Positions 8,898-19,608 of a stretch of 64,000 bases of DNA are shown in pieces. The notes under the pieces are model-generated. The model searched no databases and had not been told where the DNA came from. It saw nothing but the letters and a program-made list of their open reading frames with translations. Position 1 is the stretch's first letter. Each line of letters begins with the position of its first letter. The DNA is from Vombatus ursinus (taxonomy: Eukaryota > Chordata > Mammalia > Diprotodontia > Vombatidae), in NCBI RefSeq assembly GCF_900497805.2, contig NW_020954630.1, forward strand, positions 10,362,449-10,426,448, written 5' to 3'. Position numbers and translations under genes: made by a program.

Positions 8898-10529
8898 TGA
8901 CAAATATTAAGCAGCCAATTTGTCTGAAAATTTTAAAATGACATTAGGAAAAATATATGTATTGAAACCATAGTTTAGATACTGCCATATTAGCAGTAGG
9001 ATAAAGAGCTAAAGAAAAGGCTGCTTCTCGTCCCTGCTTCACATTTAGCTAGGTTATGATGTTGCACTGTGCATCAATTTAGTGGGGAAAGATATTTTCT
9101 AATAGTAAAAAAGAGGGAAAAATTAAGCAAATAAAACAAAATTCTCATTTTAAGGCAGTCAAAGTGTTCAGTTAACACAAAAAGGAAATGTATATTCTAA
9201 TTGGATTTCCCAGCAGAAGTCCTTTGGTACACTCTCCATTTATTATCTTTCATCCCTTGCTTCACACGAAGGTAACCTAAATTGTCACTAATTCTGACAT
9301 AGTGCTGCCTTAAGTGTGAAATTCCCTTATAATGAGGTCCTTAGGCTACCACAATAGCTAAACTCACCATGTCTAGTTCTATAATGAATATGACATTTCA
9401 TGAACATACATGCTTTCTATTTGCAATTTTCATTAATTATGAAATTTTATTAATTCTTCTTATTCTCAGGTCCATTCCTTAGTGTAAAAATCTTCAGTTT
9501 TGCAGAGGTTCAACTACTTAATTTGTTTGTGGGAGATTTTTATTTAAGTTAGTAAACTTCCAACCCAATGCGATAGAAATTTTTAGAGCAAAACAATACC
9601 ATCATCAACTATAGCTACAAGCAAGTATTTACCCCTCCCATATCCTTTTACTTAAGATGTCTATGGTAGGCCAAGATTAAAATAAAGTAACATGCCATGG
9701 TTGTTCAGAACCTGCTTGAAACTTATGATTTAATTTAATAGTAATATTTCATTATTCTTTTTTAGATAAATAGTATTTCATGATTTTAATGGAAAAGAAT
9801 GTTGTTATAATTCTTTCCCAAAAGCTTGTCTTGATATCCTAGGGTCATAAGCTAACAAATTTATGGCCTTCTGTAGCACAATATTGGTTTAAAAAATGAA
9901 AGTGAGGCTTGAGTCTTCATTTCCATAGAATGCTCCTGTATACTTCAAAGTAAAACTAAAAACAGACACAAACTGTGTGAAGCATTCCTTTAGGAATTAA
10001 AATAAAATATTCTGGTATTGACTTTTGTTTGTTTCCTTTCCTGGATAATGAGGTACACCCATTCTTCCATTTTCTTTATTTTACTTTTTTTTTTTTTCAA
10101 AAAGCCCTAACCTTAGAAAAAACATTTTTAAAATGTGGCAGATTTGAGAATCCCATCAAATTAGAAATAAAGCATCGCAAACTTCAAGGCCAGGAATCAA
10201 GACATGTAAAAGGATGAGCAAAACGTCAGAGGTGACCCCTTTGGGCTTTCATTTTTTCTCATTTGTTTTTGTTTTCTTCCACTCAACACGTTAATACTGA
10301 GCTAGGCTGAGAACTTTTCGTGGGCACTTAGAAGAAATGAGCCTTAATTTCTCAGAATTAATCTCAGAACTAAATGAAGTCTCAGCTTCCACAGTGGTTT
10401 ATCTAAGAGGATCCATGACAGCAGAGGAATGTCAAAAGTCAAAGGACAGAGCTCCTCAGTCTTTCAAAGTTGTTTGTCTTTATACTGTTGTTACTATATA
10501 AATCATTCTTTTTTGGTTTACTTCCCTCT
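8898..10529. other. AT-rich unique sequence
   Basis: No repeat family recognised across 1.6 kb. Poly(T) at about 10084-10099; several TTAAT/ATTAA motifs near 9430-9455. No frame resembles a protein. Confidence 0.5.
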
Positions 10530-10755
10530 GCCTCCGATCATAGGTCTTTCCCAGTTACTCTGAAACAATCCCCTGCATCATTTCTTACGGCACAAGAATA
10601 TCCCATTATATTCATGCTCCATAATATGTTCAGCTATCCCCCAAACCCCTTTAGTTTCTAGTTCTTAGACACTACAAAACTGGACCATCTTATAAGTATT
10701 TTTGTACATAAGGGTTCTTTTCCCTTTTTGAAGTCTTTGGGGTTAACTGAAAAAC
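10530..10755 (-). repeat. L1 LINE ORF2 C-terminal region, antisense
   Basis: Diverged copy of the motif string seen better at 25270-25500: ggtctttcccagttactctg, catcatttcttacggcacaa, gaatatcccattatattcat, then gtttctagttcttagacact and tttttgtacataagggttct. This is the complement of the ORF2p C-terminus plus nearby sequence. Confidence 0.7.
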
Positions 10756-11356
10756 AAAATAAAATTTAATTTAAAAAACAGAGAACAGAATTTTTGATAG
10801 AATATACAGACTTTTTCCTGACAATACAAGGATACAACTGAACATGATGCTGGGAGATTTTCACAGGCCCAATAAAGACTTAGTGAAATTCAGCAGAAGA
10901 AAATTTTCCTCAGGCGTGACTTCAGGAAGCCTGCCTAGCAGACACCTATTTAGAATAGGGATCATTTAATGGAAGGGGGTCTCTTCCAAACATATCACCC
11001 CATAAACAATACTTGACTAGGAATGCATGGTCTGCTGAATTTTATTGATTAGGCAATTAGAAGGCATCTACTTAACATGTACCTGGAACAGCCACATTAT
11101 TCTCTCAGTGTTCTCTACTGAGAACTACACCAAGCTTTAATCAAAGCCTAGCTTCCATTCATTGAAATTTATCTCTTAAAATTCAGTGAAACATCCTTAT
11201 TATCACACTAGGGTCTGAGAGGTAGTACTAATACCCATTTTAAAAATTGATTGGCTTGCATCAGTCACGTTTTAAGTATGTATTTTGTTTTGGGAAGACA
11301 TGATGAAATTTGAGATGTAAGTCCAATTCCTGGTATAACAAGCTGAATTATAACAG
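10756..11356. other. no recognised feature
   Basis: Apparently unique; nothing recognised. Confidence 0.5.
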
Positions 11357-11480
11357 TTCAATTCAGCAAGCATTTATCATGTCCTTACTTTGCACCAGGC
11401 ACTGTGCTGGACACTAACGATGAAATACAAAAATAAAGCATTTCCTGTCCTCAAGGAGCTTACATTCTACCAATGAGTGA
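11357..11480 (-). repeat. L2 LINE 3' end, antisense
   Basis: attcagcaagcatttatcat, caccaggcactgtgctggac and ctcaaggagcttacattcta are the complement of the L2 3' terminus. Confidence 0.85.
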
Positions 11481-12242
11481 GATATAATATGGTCAAATAC
11501 AAGATAATTTGACCATTTAAAATTGAAAAACACATTGATGCTTACATGTATTAAGCTCTAAAATGAATAAAGCTAGGGCTTTTTTTCTTCATGGAGTTAG
11601 GTGTGGGAATTGGGTTTAATGATAGGGTAATCAACCAGAAACATTTCTCTCAAGACAATGTCTTTATATGTCCTTTTTGGTGAAATTTTCCTCCAAATTC
11701 TGTGAATATTTTGGTTTTTTTTAAATATTATTATTATTATCCCATCTCTAAAATACAAAATATCTTATGTCCCATTTTATAGTATTACAGGTTTCTTCAA
11801 TTACTGATACATGGAGACAGATAGAAAGGTGTTTTTTTTTCCAGAGAGCAATTCTTTTATATCTCTAATTTCCATGATTTTCCAGTTGATGTTGAGCTAC
11901 AAGTCAGTGCACAGTTCACAGAAATATGATTTGCCAAAAAGTCATCTGTACTTGTGATAATAAATACTGCATGATGTTGCTCTCCAGTAATGACACTGGA
12001 TTTTGTGATATCAAGGTTCATTAAAAATTAATGTTCTTGGCTGGGTTACATTTACTGATTAATTTATTTATTTATTAGACTTATTTAAAATATCCATTTC
12101 CCCAAGGCCTCTGGGCACATGTAACAAAATATAAATACTACTGATAAATTCAATTAAAAATCCCTTACCAAAGAGGAGGAAAGAGGGGATAAACAGACAT
12201 TGTTGGGATGAGAATGACAAAGCCAAAAGTAGTGTTGTATCA
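11481..12242. other. no recognised feature
   Basis: Short ATT triplet run near 11730-11740; otherwise nothing recognised. Confidence 0.5.
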
Positions 12243-12378
12243 GGCCCTGGTGACTTTGGGTAAGTCACATCCTTGCTCAAGGCCTCACTTTTCTGTACTT
12301 ACACTTATCTGTAAAATGATTGGACTAGGTGATTGGTAAGGTTCCTTTCAACCTCACACACTTTGTGATTCAGTGACA
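12243..12378 (+). repeat. MIR/THER1-type CORE-SINE, 3' half
   Basis: gactttgggtaagtcacatc, ggcctcacttttctg, tctgtaaaatgattggacta, then tail ggttcctttcaacctcacac and tttgtgattc. Confidence 0.75.
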
Positions 12379-12399
12379 CAGAATGATATGTTTGTTCTT

Positions 12400-12765
12400 C
12401 CTTACACAGGACACTCCACTTCCTGTTTCTTTGAACTGGTTGTCCCCCAGGCCTAGCACTCTCTCCTCCACCCCTTCTGATCTCTGCCTTTTCACTTCCC
12501 TGACTTCCTTCAAGAGTCAACTCAAATGACACCTTCTGCAGGGCACCTGCGGTACCCCCACATGTTATTGCCTTTCTTTATGAGATGACCTCCCATCTAC
12601 TCTACATATCTTGCATGTACATATTGATTTACATGTTGTCTCCCTCGTTATAATGTAATCTCCATGAGGGCAAGATATGTTTTTTTTTTCTTAGTATCCA
12701 CAGCACTTAACACAGTGCCTCACACATAGTAAGTGCTTAATAAATTCTTGTTAACGGACTGTTAA
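12400..12765 (+). repeat. L2 LINE 3' region
   Basis: Longest clean L2 3' stretch here: ttgaactggttgtcccccag, tgacttccttcaagagtcaa, caaatgacaccttctgcagg, tttacatgttgtctccctcg, atctccatgagggcaagata, cagtgcctcacacatagtaa and gtgcttaataaattcttg. Confidence 0.88.
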
Positions 12766-12900
12766 GAAACTATGACAAAGGTCTTATTTTGAAAAATGAG
12801 AGCTAGAAAGAGACATAAAAAAGCTGTTTATGATTATTTGGGGGAGGGGTTGGGGATGTTGTTGAAATAATTATCTGTAAACACTTTTGAAGTTTGGCAA
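12766..12900. other. no recognised feature
   Basis: Short unassigned gap between L2 and Mar-1. Confidence 0.4.
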
Positions 12901-13120
12901 GGCATCTAGACTCATCTTCCTGAATTCAAATCTGGCCTCAGACACTTACTAGCTCTGTGATCCTGGGCAAGTTACTTAACTCTGTTTGCTTTAGTTTCCT
13001 CATTGGTAAAATAAGCTGGGGAAGGAAATGGCACACCACTCTAGCACCTTTGCCAAGAAAACCCTAAATGGAGTCATGAAGAGTCAGACGTGATTGAAAA
13101 TGATGAAGCAACAAAAACAA
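12901..13120 (+). repeat. Mar-1 SINE, 5'-truncated
   Basis: Starts inside the head (ctagactcatcttcctgaat), core tcctgggcaagttacttaac, then the BovB/RTE-like tail: gaaggaaatggcacaccact, tttgccaagaaaaccctaaa, tggagtcatgaagagtcaga, cgtgattgaaaatgatgaag. Mar-1 is a marsupial CORE-SINE described with a Bov-B LINE tail. Confidence 0.88.
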
Positions 13121-13127
13121 ATACTTT

Positions 13128-13300
13128 TGGAGGCAGCTAGATGGGCTCAGTGGATAAAGCACTAGGCCTGGAGTCAGGAAGACCTGAGCTCAAATCCAGC
13201 CTTAGAAACTTACTAATTGTGACCCTGGGGAAGTCATTTAACCTCTGCTGCCTTAATCCACTAGGAAAGGAAATAACAAACCACTTCTGAGTTATACAGG
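13128..13300 (+). repeat. Mar-1 SINE, tail shortened
   Basis: Head ggcagctagatgggctcagt, gcctggagtcaggaagacct, B-box-like gagctcaaatcca, core ctggggaagtcatttaacct, then only gaaaggaaataacaaaccac of the tail. Lies head to tail with the previous Mar-1. Confidence 0.85.
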
Positions 13301-14428
13301 GATAAATGATGATACCAAGATATATACAGACAGTGATCAGAGGGAAAGTCAAGGGTAGAATGCATAGTACAAGACCAAAAGGTTACAATCATTGATGATT
13401 GGCATGTGTTTTTAAATGTAGCAAAAGATAAATACAGCGGGTGGAGCCATGACCAAGAGATGGACATAGGAAAGGGAAGCACTCTGAAAGGAAATTGGCA
13501 GAGGACATATCATTGAGTGGTTATCTTCCAGGCTTAACAGGGCATATGATGTAACAGACATCTCCCCTTTTTTTAAATAAATTTATTTATTTTTAATTTT
13601 CAACATTTACTTTCACAAGATTTTGAGTTCCAAATTTTTACCCCATCTTGCCCCTCCCCCCCAAGATGGCATACATTCTGAATACTCCTTCCCCTAGTCT
13701 GCCTTCCCTTCTATCTCTCCCCCTCTTCTCTTATCCCCTTCTCCTTCTACTTTACTGTAGGGCAGGATAGATTTCTGTACCCCATTTCTTTTATTTCTTA
13801 TTTCCCAGTTGCTTGTGAAAACATTTTTTTTAGACATGTATTTTTAAAACTTTGGGTTCCAAATTTTCTCCCTTCCTCCCTCCCCACCCACCCTCATTGA
13901 AAAGGCAAGCAACTCAGTATAGTTATACATGTGCAGTTATGCAAAACACTTCCATAGTAGACATGCTGTGAAAAACTAACTCTATTTCCCTTAACCCTAT
14001 CCTACCCCTACATTTATTCTATTCTTTCTTTTGAACCTGTCCCTCCTCAGAAGTATTTGTTTCTGATTACTTCCTTTCCCAATCTTCCCTTTTCCCTTTC
14101 CCTCTACTTTCTTGTCCCCTTCCCCCCCCATTTTCCTGTAGGCTAAGACAGATTTCCATATCCTATTGAGTGTGTATATTATTACCTCCTTAAGTCAAAT
14201 CCTATGAGAATAAGATTCACTCATTCCCTCTCACCTTCCCCCATTTCCCCTACACTGTAAGAGCCTTTTTTTTTCTGGTTTTTTTTTTTGGTGAGATAAT
14301 TTACCCCATTCTACCTCTCCCTTTCTCCTTCTCCTAGTATAATCTGCTCTCACCCCTTAATTTTATTCTCCAGATATGATTCATCTTCAACTTACCCTGT
14401 GCCCTCTATCTATCCATGTATTTATATG

Positions 14429-14433
<5 letters not shown>

Positions 14434-14477
<44 letters not shown>

Positions 14478-14481
14478 CATA
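14434..14481. repeat. AT dinucleotide microsatellite inside the HAL1 3' UTR
   Basis: Long (AT)n run bounded by tgtatatt and acacatacat. The sense HAL1 has a GATA tract at the corresponding place (27953-27998), so this site is a recurrent microsatellite nursery. Confidence 0.9.
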
Positions 14482-14687
14482 TAATTTTTCCCTTCCACTA
14501 CCCTAATACTGACAAAGGTCTCATGAGTTACAAATATCATCTTTCCATGCAGGAATGTAAACAGTTCAACCTTAATAAGTCTCTTATGATTTCTCTTTCC
14601 TGTTTACCTCTTCATGTTCCATTTCAGTCTTGTATTTGAAAGTCAAATTTTCTATTCAGCTCTGGTCTTTTCATCAAGAATGCTTGA

Positions 14688-14831
14688 TGGGGCAGCTAGG
14701 TGGCACAGTGGATAGAGCACCAGCCCTGGATTCAGGAGGACCTGAGTTCAAATCCGGCCTCAGACACATAATACTTACTAACTGTGTGACCCTGGGCAAG
14801 TCACTTAACCCCATTGCCCAGTGAAAAAAAA
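14688..14831 (+). mobile_element. WSINE1-like tRNA-derived SINE with target-site duplication
   Basis: Complete young-looking SINE: ggggcagctaggtggcacag, A-box-like tggcacagtgg (14701), B-box-like gagttcaaatcc (14744-14755), ctgtgtgaccctgggcaagt, cacttaaccc, then a poly(A) tail. A perfect 12-bp duplication, aagaatgcttga, lies at 14676-14687 and 14832-14843. The short form without a BovB-like tail, ending in A's, fits L1-driven insertion. It interrupts the HAL1 and is therefore younger. Confidence 0.93.
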
Positions 14832-14886
14832 AAGAATGCTTGAAAGTCCTCTATTTCACTGAATGACCATTTTTTCCCCTGAAGGA

Positions 14887-15534
14887 TTACATCAGTCTTG
14901 CTGGGTAGGTGATTCTTGGTTGTAATCCTATCTCCTTTGACCTCCGGAATATTATATTCCATGCCCTGTCATCCCTTAATGTAGAAGCAGCTAAATCTTG
15001 TGTTATCCTGATTGTGTTTCCACAATACTTGAATTGTTTCTTTCTGGCTGCTTGTAATATTTTCTCCTTGACCTGGGAACTCTGGAATTTGGCTACAATA
15101 TTCCTAGGAGTTTTCCTTTGGCGATCTCTTTCAAGAGGCGATCGGTGGATTCTTTTAATTTCTATTTTGCACTCTGGTTCTAAAATATCAGGGCAGTTTT
15201 CCTGGATAATTTCTTGAAAGATGATGTCTAGGGTCATTTTTTGATCATGGCTTTCAGATAGTCTAATAATTTTTAAGTTCTCTCTCCTGGATCTGTTTTC
15301 CAGGTCAGTTGTTTTTCCAAAGAGATATTTCACATTGTTTTCTAATTTTTCATTCTTTTCAATTTGTTTTACAGTGTCTTGATTTCTCATAAAGTCACTA
15401 GCTTCCAATTGCTCTATTCTAATTTTTAAGGAAATATTTTCTTCAGTAAGCTTTTGCACTTCCTTTTCCATTTGGCCAATTTTGCTTTTTAGGGCATTCT
15501 TCTCCTCATTGACTTTTTGGACCTCTTTTGCCAT
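14887..15534 (-). pseudogene. L1/HAL1 ORF1 protein, partial (215 codons)
   Basis: Encodes an ORF1p-like chain: heptad-rich coiled coil (MAKEVQKVNEEKNALKSK onward), the RRM-type core beginning near ENRSRRENLKIIRL, PRNIVAKFQSSQVKEKIL, and the C-terminal domain motif DLAASTLRDDRAW. It aligns end to end with residues 34-246 of the ORF at 26937-27800. Compared with that copy it lacks the N-terminal part (element truncated) and stops about 40 residues early, near YPARL, where a small length change alters the frame. ORF1p is a nucleic-acid-binding chaperone in L1 biology; this copy is a relic. Confidence 0.85.
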
Positions 15535-15550
15535 TTGGGTTAGACTATTT

Positions 15551-15790
15551 TAATAGCCTCTCCTTTAATGGAGGCAGGGAAGACAGGATTGACAGGTCAG
15601 CAAATTTATAGCCAGTCAACTTTGCATTGGTTATGTAACTCAGAAATAATTCAGTTATTGTATACAGCAGTCTTTTTTTTCAACAAATTTATTACTTTTC
15701 CCTTGTAGATAAACCCTTCTCAGTCATATATTGGCTCTAACACATGGCAAGAAGAAATGGGATGAAGAAAGCAAACTGAGCATTAACAAG
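15551..15790. other. no recognised feature
   Basis: Unassigned stretch between the HAL1 truncation point and the duplicated block. Confidence 0.45.
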
Positions 15791-16163
15791 TCATTGACAT
15801 TCCCTGGGTATCAAACAGAAAGAGTGTAGCTTTGCTAACCCTATATATCTCTATATAAACTTTGTATGCTATAGTCGAAAAAGTACTGGCTCAAGAGATG
15901 AAAGTCTGGGTTCAAATCCCATTTCTGCTATGTTTACCTGTATAGAATTGTCACTTTACTCTTCTGGACATCCGTTTCCTCACCTGTGAATGGAGGGAAA
16001 TGGAGGGAGCATTTTTACCCTTTTATGGACCAAGGAGGGCAGTCTGAAGAAGCCTGGAGATCCCTTCTCAGAACAATATTTCCAAATAATTGAGGAAAAT
16101 CCTATATTTCATTTACAGGCAGGGTTCTTAACATAGGGTTGGTGAATATTTAAAAAAATAGTT
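15791..16163 (+). repeat. duplicated block, copy B (partner 2304-2690)
   Basis: Direct counterpart of 2304-2690. It includes a CORE-SINE at about 15868-16008 (tagtcgaaaaagtactggct, gggttcaaatcccatttctg), its interruption by gcatttttacccttttatgg, and the entry of the opposite-oriented copy at aggcagggttcttaacatag. Similarity ends at 16163, where L1 sequence begins. Confidence 0.8.
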
Positions 16164-16366
16164 TGAGTGTGTTTCTTGCATACAACATTTGGTGGTGTCT
16201 AGTTTCTAATCCATTGTGCTATCTGTTTCCATTTTATCAATGAGTTCATCTCATTTACATTTGCAGTTATAATTACTAACTGTGTATTTTCCTCTATCCT
16301 ATTTTCTTCTGTTTAGCTCTTTCTCCCTCTTTTTACCCAGTTCCTCCTCAAAAGTCTGTTTTGCAG
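16164..16366 (-). repeat. L1 ORF2 endonuclease start and inter-ORF region, antisense
   Basis: The complement encodes a CMQETHS-like segment, matching the C-x-QETHL motif of the L1 endonuclease N-terminus, preceded by sequence like the LNxNGL region. To the right it runs into the ORF2 leader. The same antisense L1 seems to resume at 17138. Confidence 0.65.
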
Positions 16367-17137
16367 ACTTATATCTATAGTCACATGAAAAAAATGCTCT
16401 AAATCACTATTGATTAGAGAAATGCAAATTAAAACTACCTCACATATTAGATTGACTAATATGACAAAAAAAAGGAAAATGTTGAATGTTAGAGGGGATG
16501 TGGGAAATTTGGGATATTAATGCACTGTTGGTGGAGGTGTGAACTCATACAACCATTCTGGAGAGCAATTTGGAACTATGTCCAAAGGGCTATAAAACTG
16601 TACATACCCTTAGATCCAGCAATACTACTGCTAGGTCTATAACCCAAGGACATCCAAAAAAGTAGAAAAGTATCTATTTGTACAAAAGTATTTATAGCAC
16701 CTTTTTTTGTGGTGGCTAAGAATTGGAAATCAAAGGGATGCCCATCAATTGGGGAAAGGCTAAACAAGCTGTGGTATGTGATCATGATAGAATGTTATTG
16801 TGTTATAAGAAATGACAAGCAGGATGATTTCAGAAAAAACTTGGAAAACCTTACACAAACTGATGCATAGTGAAGTAAACAGAACCAGAAGAATGTTGTA
16901 CACAGTAACTGCAATAGTGTTGGATGAAGAACCATGAATGGCTTAGCTATTTTCAGCAATATAATGATCTAAGACAATCCCACAGGACAAATGATACCTA
17001 TCCACCTCCAGAGAAAGAACTGATACTGTTTGAATAGAGACTGAAGTATGCTATTTTTCACTTTCTTTCCTTTTTCCCTTTTGTTTGAGTCTTCCTGTAC
17101 AAAATGACTAATATGGAAAGATTTTAAATAATTTTTA
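16367..17137 (+). repeat. L1 ORF2 C-terminus and 3' UTR, sense, inserted in an older L1
   Basis: gagaaatgcaaattaaaact, aaccattctggagagcaatt, ggctataaaactgtacatac, gatgcccatcaattggggaa, agtgaagtaaacagaaccag, ccacctccagagaaagaact, and a 3' end acaaaatgactaatatggaa. Corresponds to the last about 250 residues of ORF2p plus 3' UTR, with many stops. It separates two collinear antisense L1 pieces. Confidence 0.8.
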
Positions 17138-17207
17138 TCACATTCCCCCTTTCTCTTATGCCCTTCCCTTTCTACTTTCCTGTTGGGTAAGATAGATTTT
17201 TATGTCC

Positions 17208-17254
<47 letters not shown>

Positions 17255-18055
17255 TTTGGTATATGATATATCTATCTATCTATCTATATATTATATATAT
17301 AGTCTCCCCTCTTTAAACCAATTCTGATAAGAGTGAAGTTAAATTCAATGGTCCTGCCACCATTTTCCTTTCCACTATAAAATTCTTCCTTAAACATTTC
17401 TTTTATGTGAGATAATTTTCCTCATTTTTCTCTCTCTTATCCCTTTTCACAGTATATTCCTCTTTCTTTTTCCCTTCATTTTTTGAAATTATCTCAATAT
17501 AGCTCAAACCCATGCCCTTTCTCTAGATTCTATCTAACTACCCTAACAATGATAAAGTTCTTAGGGGTTATATGCATCATCCTCCCATATAGGAATATAA
17601 ACAATTTAACCTTAGTAGGTCCCTTATGATTTCTATTTCATGTTTACCTTTTAATTATTTTCTTGAAACTTGCATTTGAATGTCAGATTTTCTATTTATC
17701 TCTGGTATTTTCATCAGGAATACTTGAAAGTCCCTTATTTCATTAAAAATCCATTTTCCCCCTGAAGGATGATACTCAGTTTTGCAGGGTAAGTTATTCC
17801 TGATTGTATTCCTAGCACCTTTGCTTTCTGGAATATCATATGTCATGACCTCTGTTCCTTTCACATGGAAGCTGCTACATCTTGTATGATCCACAACATT
17901 TGTGGCTCCACGACATTTGAATGGTTTCTTTCTGACTGCTTATAATAGTTTCTCCTTGACCTAGAAGGTCTAGAATTTGGCTATCATATTCCTAGGATTT
18001 TGGGGATCTCTTTCAGGAAGATCAGTAGATTTAGTTTCTATTTTACCCTACTTTA
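17138..18055 (-). repeat. L1/HAL1 ORF1 and inter-ORF region, antisense, old
   Basis: Minus-strand frame 17655-17894 reads an ORF1p C-terminus (EIRDFQVFLMKIPEINRKSD, compare EIEDFQAFLMKRPELKRKFD at residues 259-278 of the better copy). Flanking G/A-rich sequence matches the region after ORF1. Because ORF2 endonuclease sequence lies at 16164-16366 on the same strand, a true L1 is likelier than HAL1. Carries (AG)n at 17211-17252 and TATC repeats at 17265-17295. Confidence 0.75.
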
Positions 18056-18644
18056 ATAGAAAGTTCCTTAGCCTTACCTCCTAGATGGGGTGCCATGAGT
18101 GAATTGCTTTCACAACTCCAATTAAATCACTAGCACCTAGTGCCCAGGGCATGCAAATTATTATGAAGTTTCCATAAAACAAAAGGACGCACTTAGCAGC
18201 TCAGGAGTATGAAGGACTGAGCTTTGCCCTGCTCTGCCACTCTTCAAAAGATCTTTGGCCTACTTTTAGTACCGCAAGGAAGCTTCCACCCATTGTTCCT
18301 AGTTTTGGTTTTTTTGGAGCCAAGAATAAAGGGTCTACTAGGGTTTTGTCTGCATGAAAGCCATTATGTATTTGAAGAGAGCTATTCTGTCTTCTTCTAA
18401 ACATTTTTCTCCTCCTTCTAGGCTTCCTTCAATCCTTCCTTCCTCTCACTGCTGCTTACATGGCCTAGTCTTCAGGCCCCTCAAAATCCTGGCCATCTAC
18501 TTTTGGATATGCTATAATCTGTTATTATTGTCTCTAAAATGTGAAATAAGCAAACTGTAGACAACTGTAAAACTGTTTTATACAATGCATACAAGGCAAG
18601 ACAAACTACATGCCAAAAGTGTTCATATATTTTACCTTATTTTT
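18056..18644. other. unassigned sequence
   Basis: Non-repetitive at sight. An aataaa lies near 18325 in a pyrimidine/purine-mixed context, but no element could be established. Confidence 0.45.
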
Positions 18645-18676
18645 GGAATAATAATAATAATTATTATTATTATTCC
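18645..18676. repeat. perfect 32-bp palindrome of ATT/AAT triplets
   Basis: ggaataataataataa (18645-18660) is followed with no spacer by its exact reverse complement (18661-18676). It sits at the end of an antisense CORE-SINE. Cruciform potential is clear; origin is probably triplet slippage. Confidence 0.95.
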
Positions 18677-18845
18677 AGCTCACATTCATGTACTACTTTA
18701 AGGTTTGCAAAGTACTTTATACATATGACCTCACTTAATCCTCACAACAAACTTCAGAGGTTGCGGTTATTATTATCCTCATTTTATATATGAGGAAACT
18801 GAGGATCAAAGATATTTGCTCAGGGTCACATAGCTGAACCCTACC
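18677..18845 (-). repeat. MIR-type CORE-SINE, antisense, long-tail form
   Basis: ctactttaaggtttgcaaag, acctcacttaatcctcacaa, atcctcattttatatatgag, gaaactgaggatcaaagata, tcagggtcacatagct. Confidence 0.85.
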
Positions 18846-19064
18846 AAATGTGACTGCAGCCAAAAGAGTTAAATTTTAAGAGTAAGCTTATGCTTTTAAA
18901 GGAGAATGAGTTTTTTAATATTTTGTTTTTATAACATGATGTGAATAAAATTGTGAAGTTCATTTGGCTTGGGATTTCAGAAATCACAAGGCTGGAAATA
19001 CCTTGACATGTCACATATTTCCAGTTGACCTGCAACTTTCATAAGACAACTATCTTGGAAATGA
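18846..19064. other. no recognised feature
   Basis: Nothing recognised. Confidence 0.4.
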
Positions 19065-19265
19065 GATCATGGGGTGCAGTGGATAGATGGCTAAACTTGG
19101 ACTCAGAAAGACCTCAGTTAAAATCCTGATTCTGACCCATACTACTTGTGAGGCCATGGGCAAGTCTGTAAATTTCTCCATCTTCTAGGCTACGGGAAGA
19201 ATGCAGTTATAGAACAGATATCTATCTGCACTGGTAGAGGGAGTTCCTGCACAGTGTGCTGTTGA
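19065..19265 (+). repeat. CORE-SINE with atypical tail
   Basis: Head ggggtgcagtggatagatgg, ttggactcagaaagacctca, core aggccatgggcaagtctgta, then the tail shared with 6200-6282: gaatgcagttatagaaca, atctgcactggtagaggg, agttcctgcacagtgtg. Confidence 0.7.
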
Positions 19266-19574
19266 AACTAGGGATTCAGACCAAAAACAAAGACAGAGCA
19301 ATACTAAAACTAACCTGGAAACAATATTATGAAAGGAGAAAACTTAAGAACTGGCATTCTGGAAATGTTGTAGCACAACGTAGCATATTTGTAGCACAAT
19401 AATATTTCTTTTTAATGAAAAGTGGAAAACATTTTTGTCACCAAAGACATCACCCTAAAGTCAGATGCAGAGGGATTCAATGAAGAGTGAAGCAAGAGTA
19501 GATTGAGGCTTCAGGAAAGAAAACATTTAATCTATAAGATATAACTGCCAGTCTAACCCTGCATCTTCATTCAA

Positions 19575-19578
<4 letters not shown>
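19266..19578. other. no recognised feature
   Basis: Nothing recognised. Confidence 0.4.

Positions 19579-19607
<29 letters not shown>
19579..19607. repeat. (CA)n microsatellite
   Basis: About 14 CA units. Confidence 0.95.

Positions 19608-19608
<1 letters not shown>

Larger units (their letters stand above)
13568..15550 (-). mobile_element. HAL1 (half-L1) element, antisense, 5'-truncated
   Basis: On the minus strand it reads ORF1 (from the coiled coil on), then a 3' UTR with G/A-rich blocks and an AT microsatellite, ending in an A/T-rich tail at about 13568. There is no ORF2, endonuclease or reverse transcriptase between ORF1 and the 3' end. The 3' motif (complement of aagatggcatacattctgaa) and the last bases before the tail match the sense copy ending near 29010. 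Truncation lies just upstream of the MAKEVQK segment. A SINE splits it at 14688-14831. Related to the HAL1 family known from mammals, including opossum. Confidence 0.8.

Noticed and set aside
14688-14831. tRNA gene, from A- and B-box-like motifs
   Set aside because: The sequence is a SINE with poly(A) and target duplications; no cloverleaf with an anticodon arm is evident.
13568-15550. Target-site duplication for the antisense HAL1
   Set aside because: tctcccctttt at the left and ctctccttt at the right are only pyrimidine-rich look-alikes; not convincing.
16164-17137. Single L1 with a twin-priming 5' inversion
   Set aside because: Antisense L1 resumes on the far side at 17138, so a nested insertion fits better; kept as an alternative.
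18180-18420. Possible solo LTR because of an AATAAA in a promoter-like context
   Set aside because: No TG...CA ends, target duplication or second copy could be found; not enough to call an LTR fossil. No retrovirus-like or capsid-bearing element was recognised anywhere in the window.
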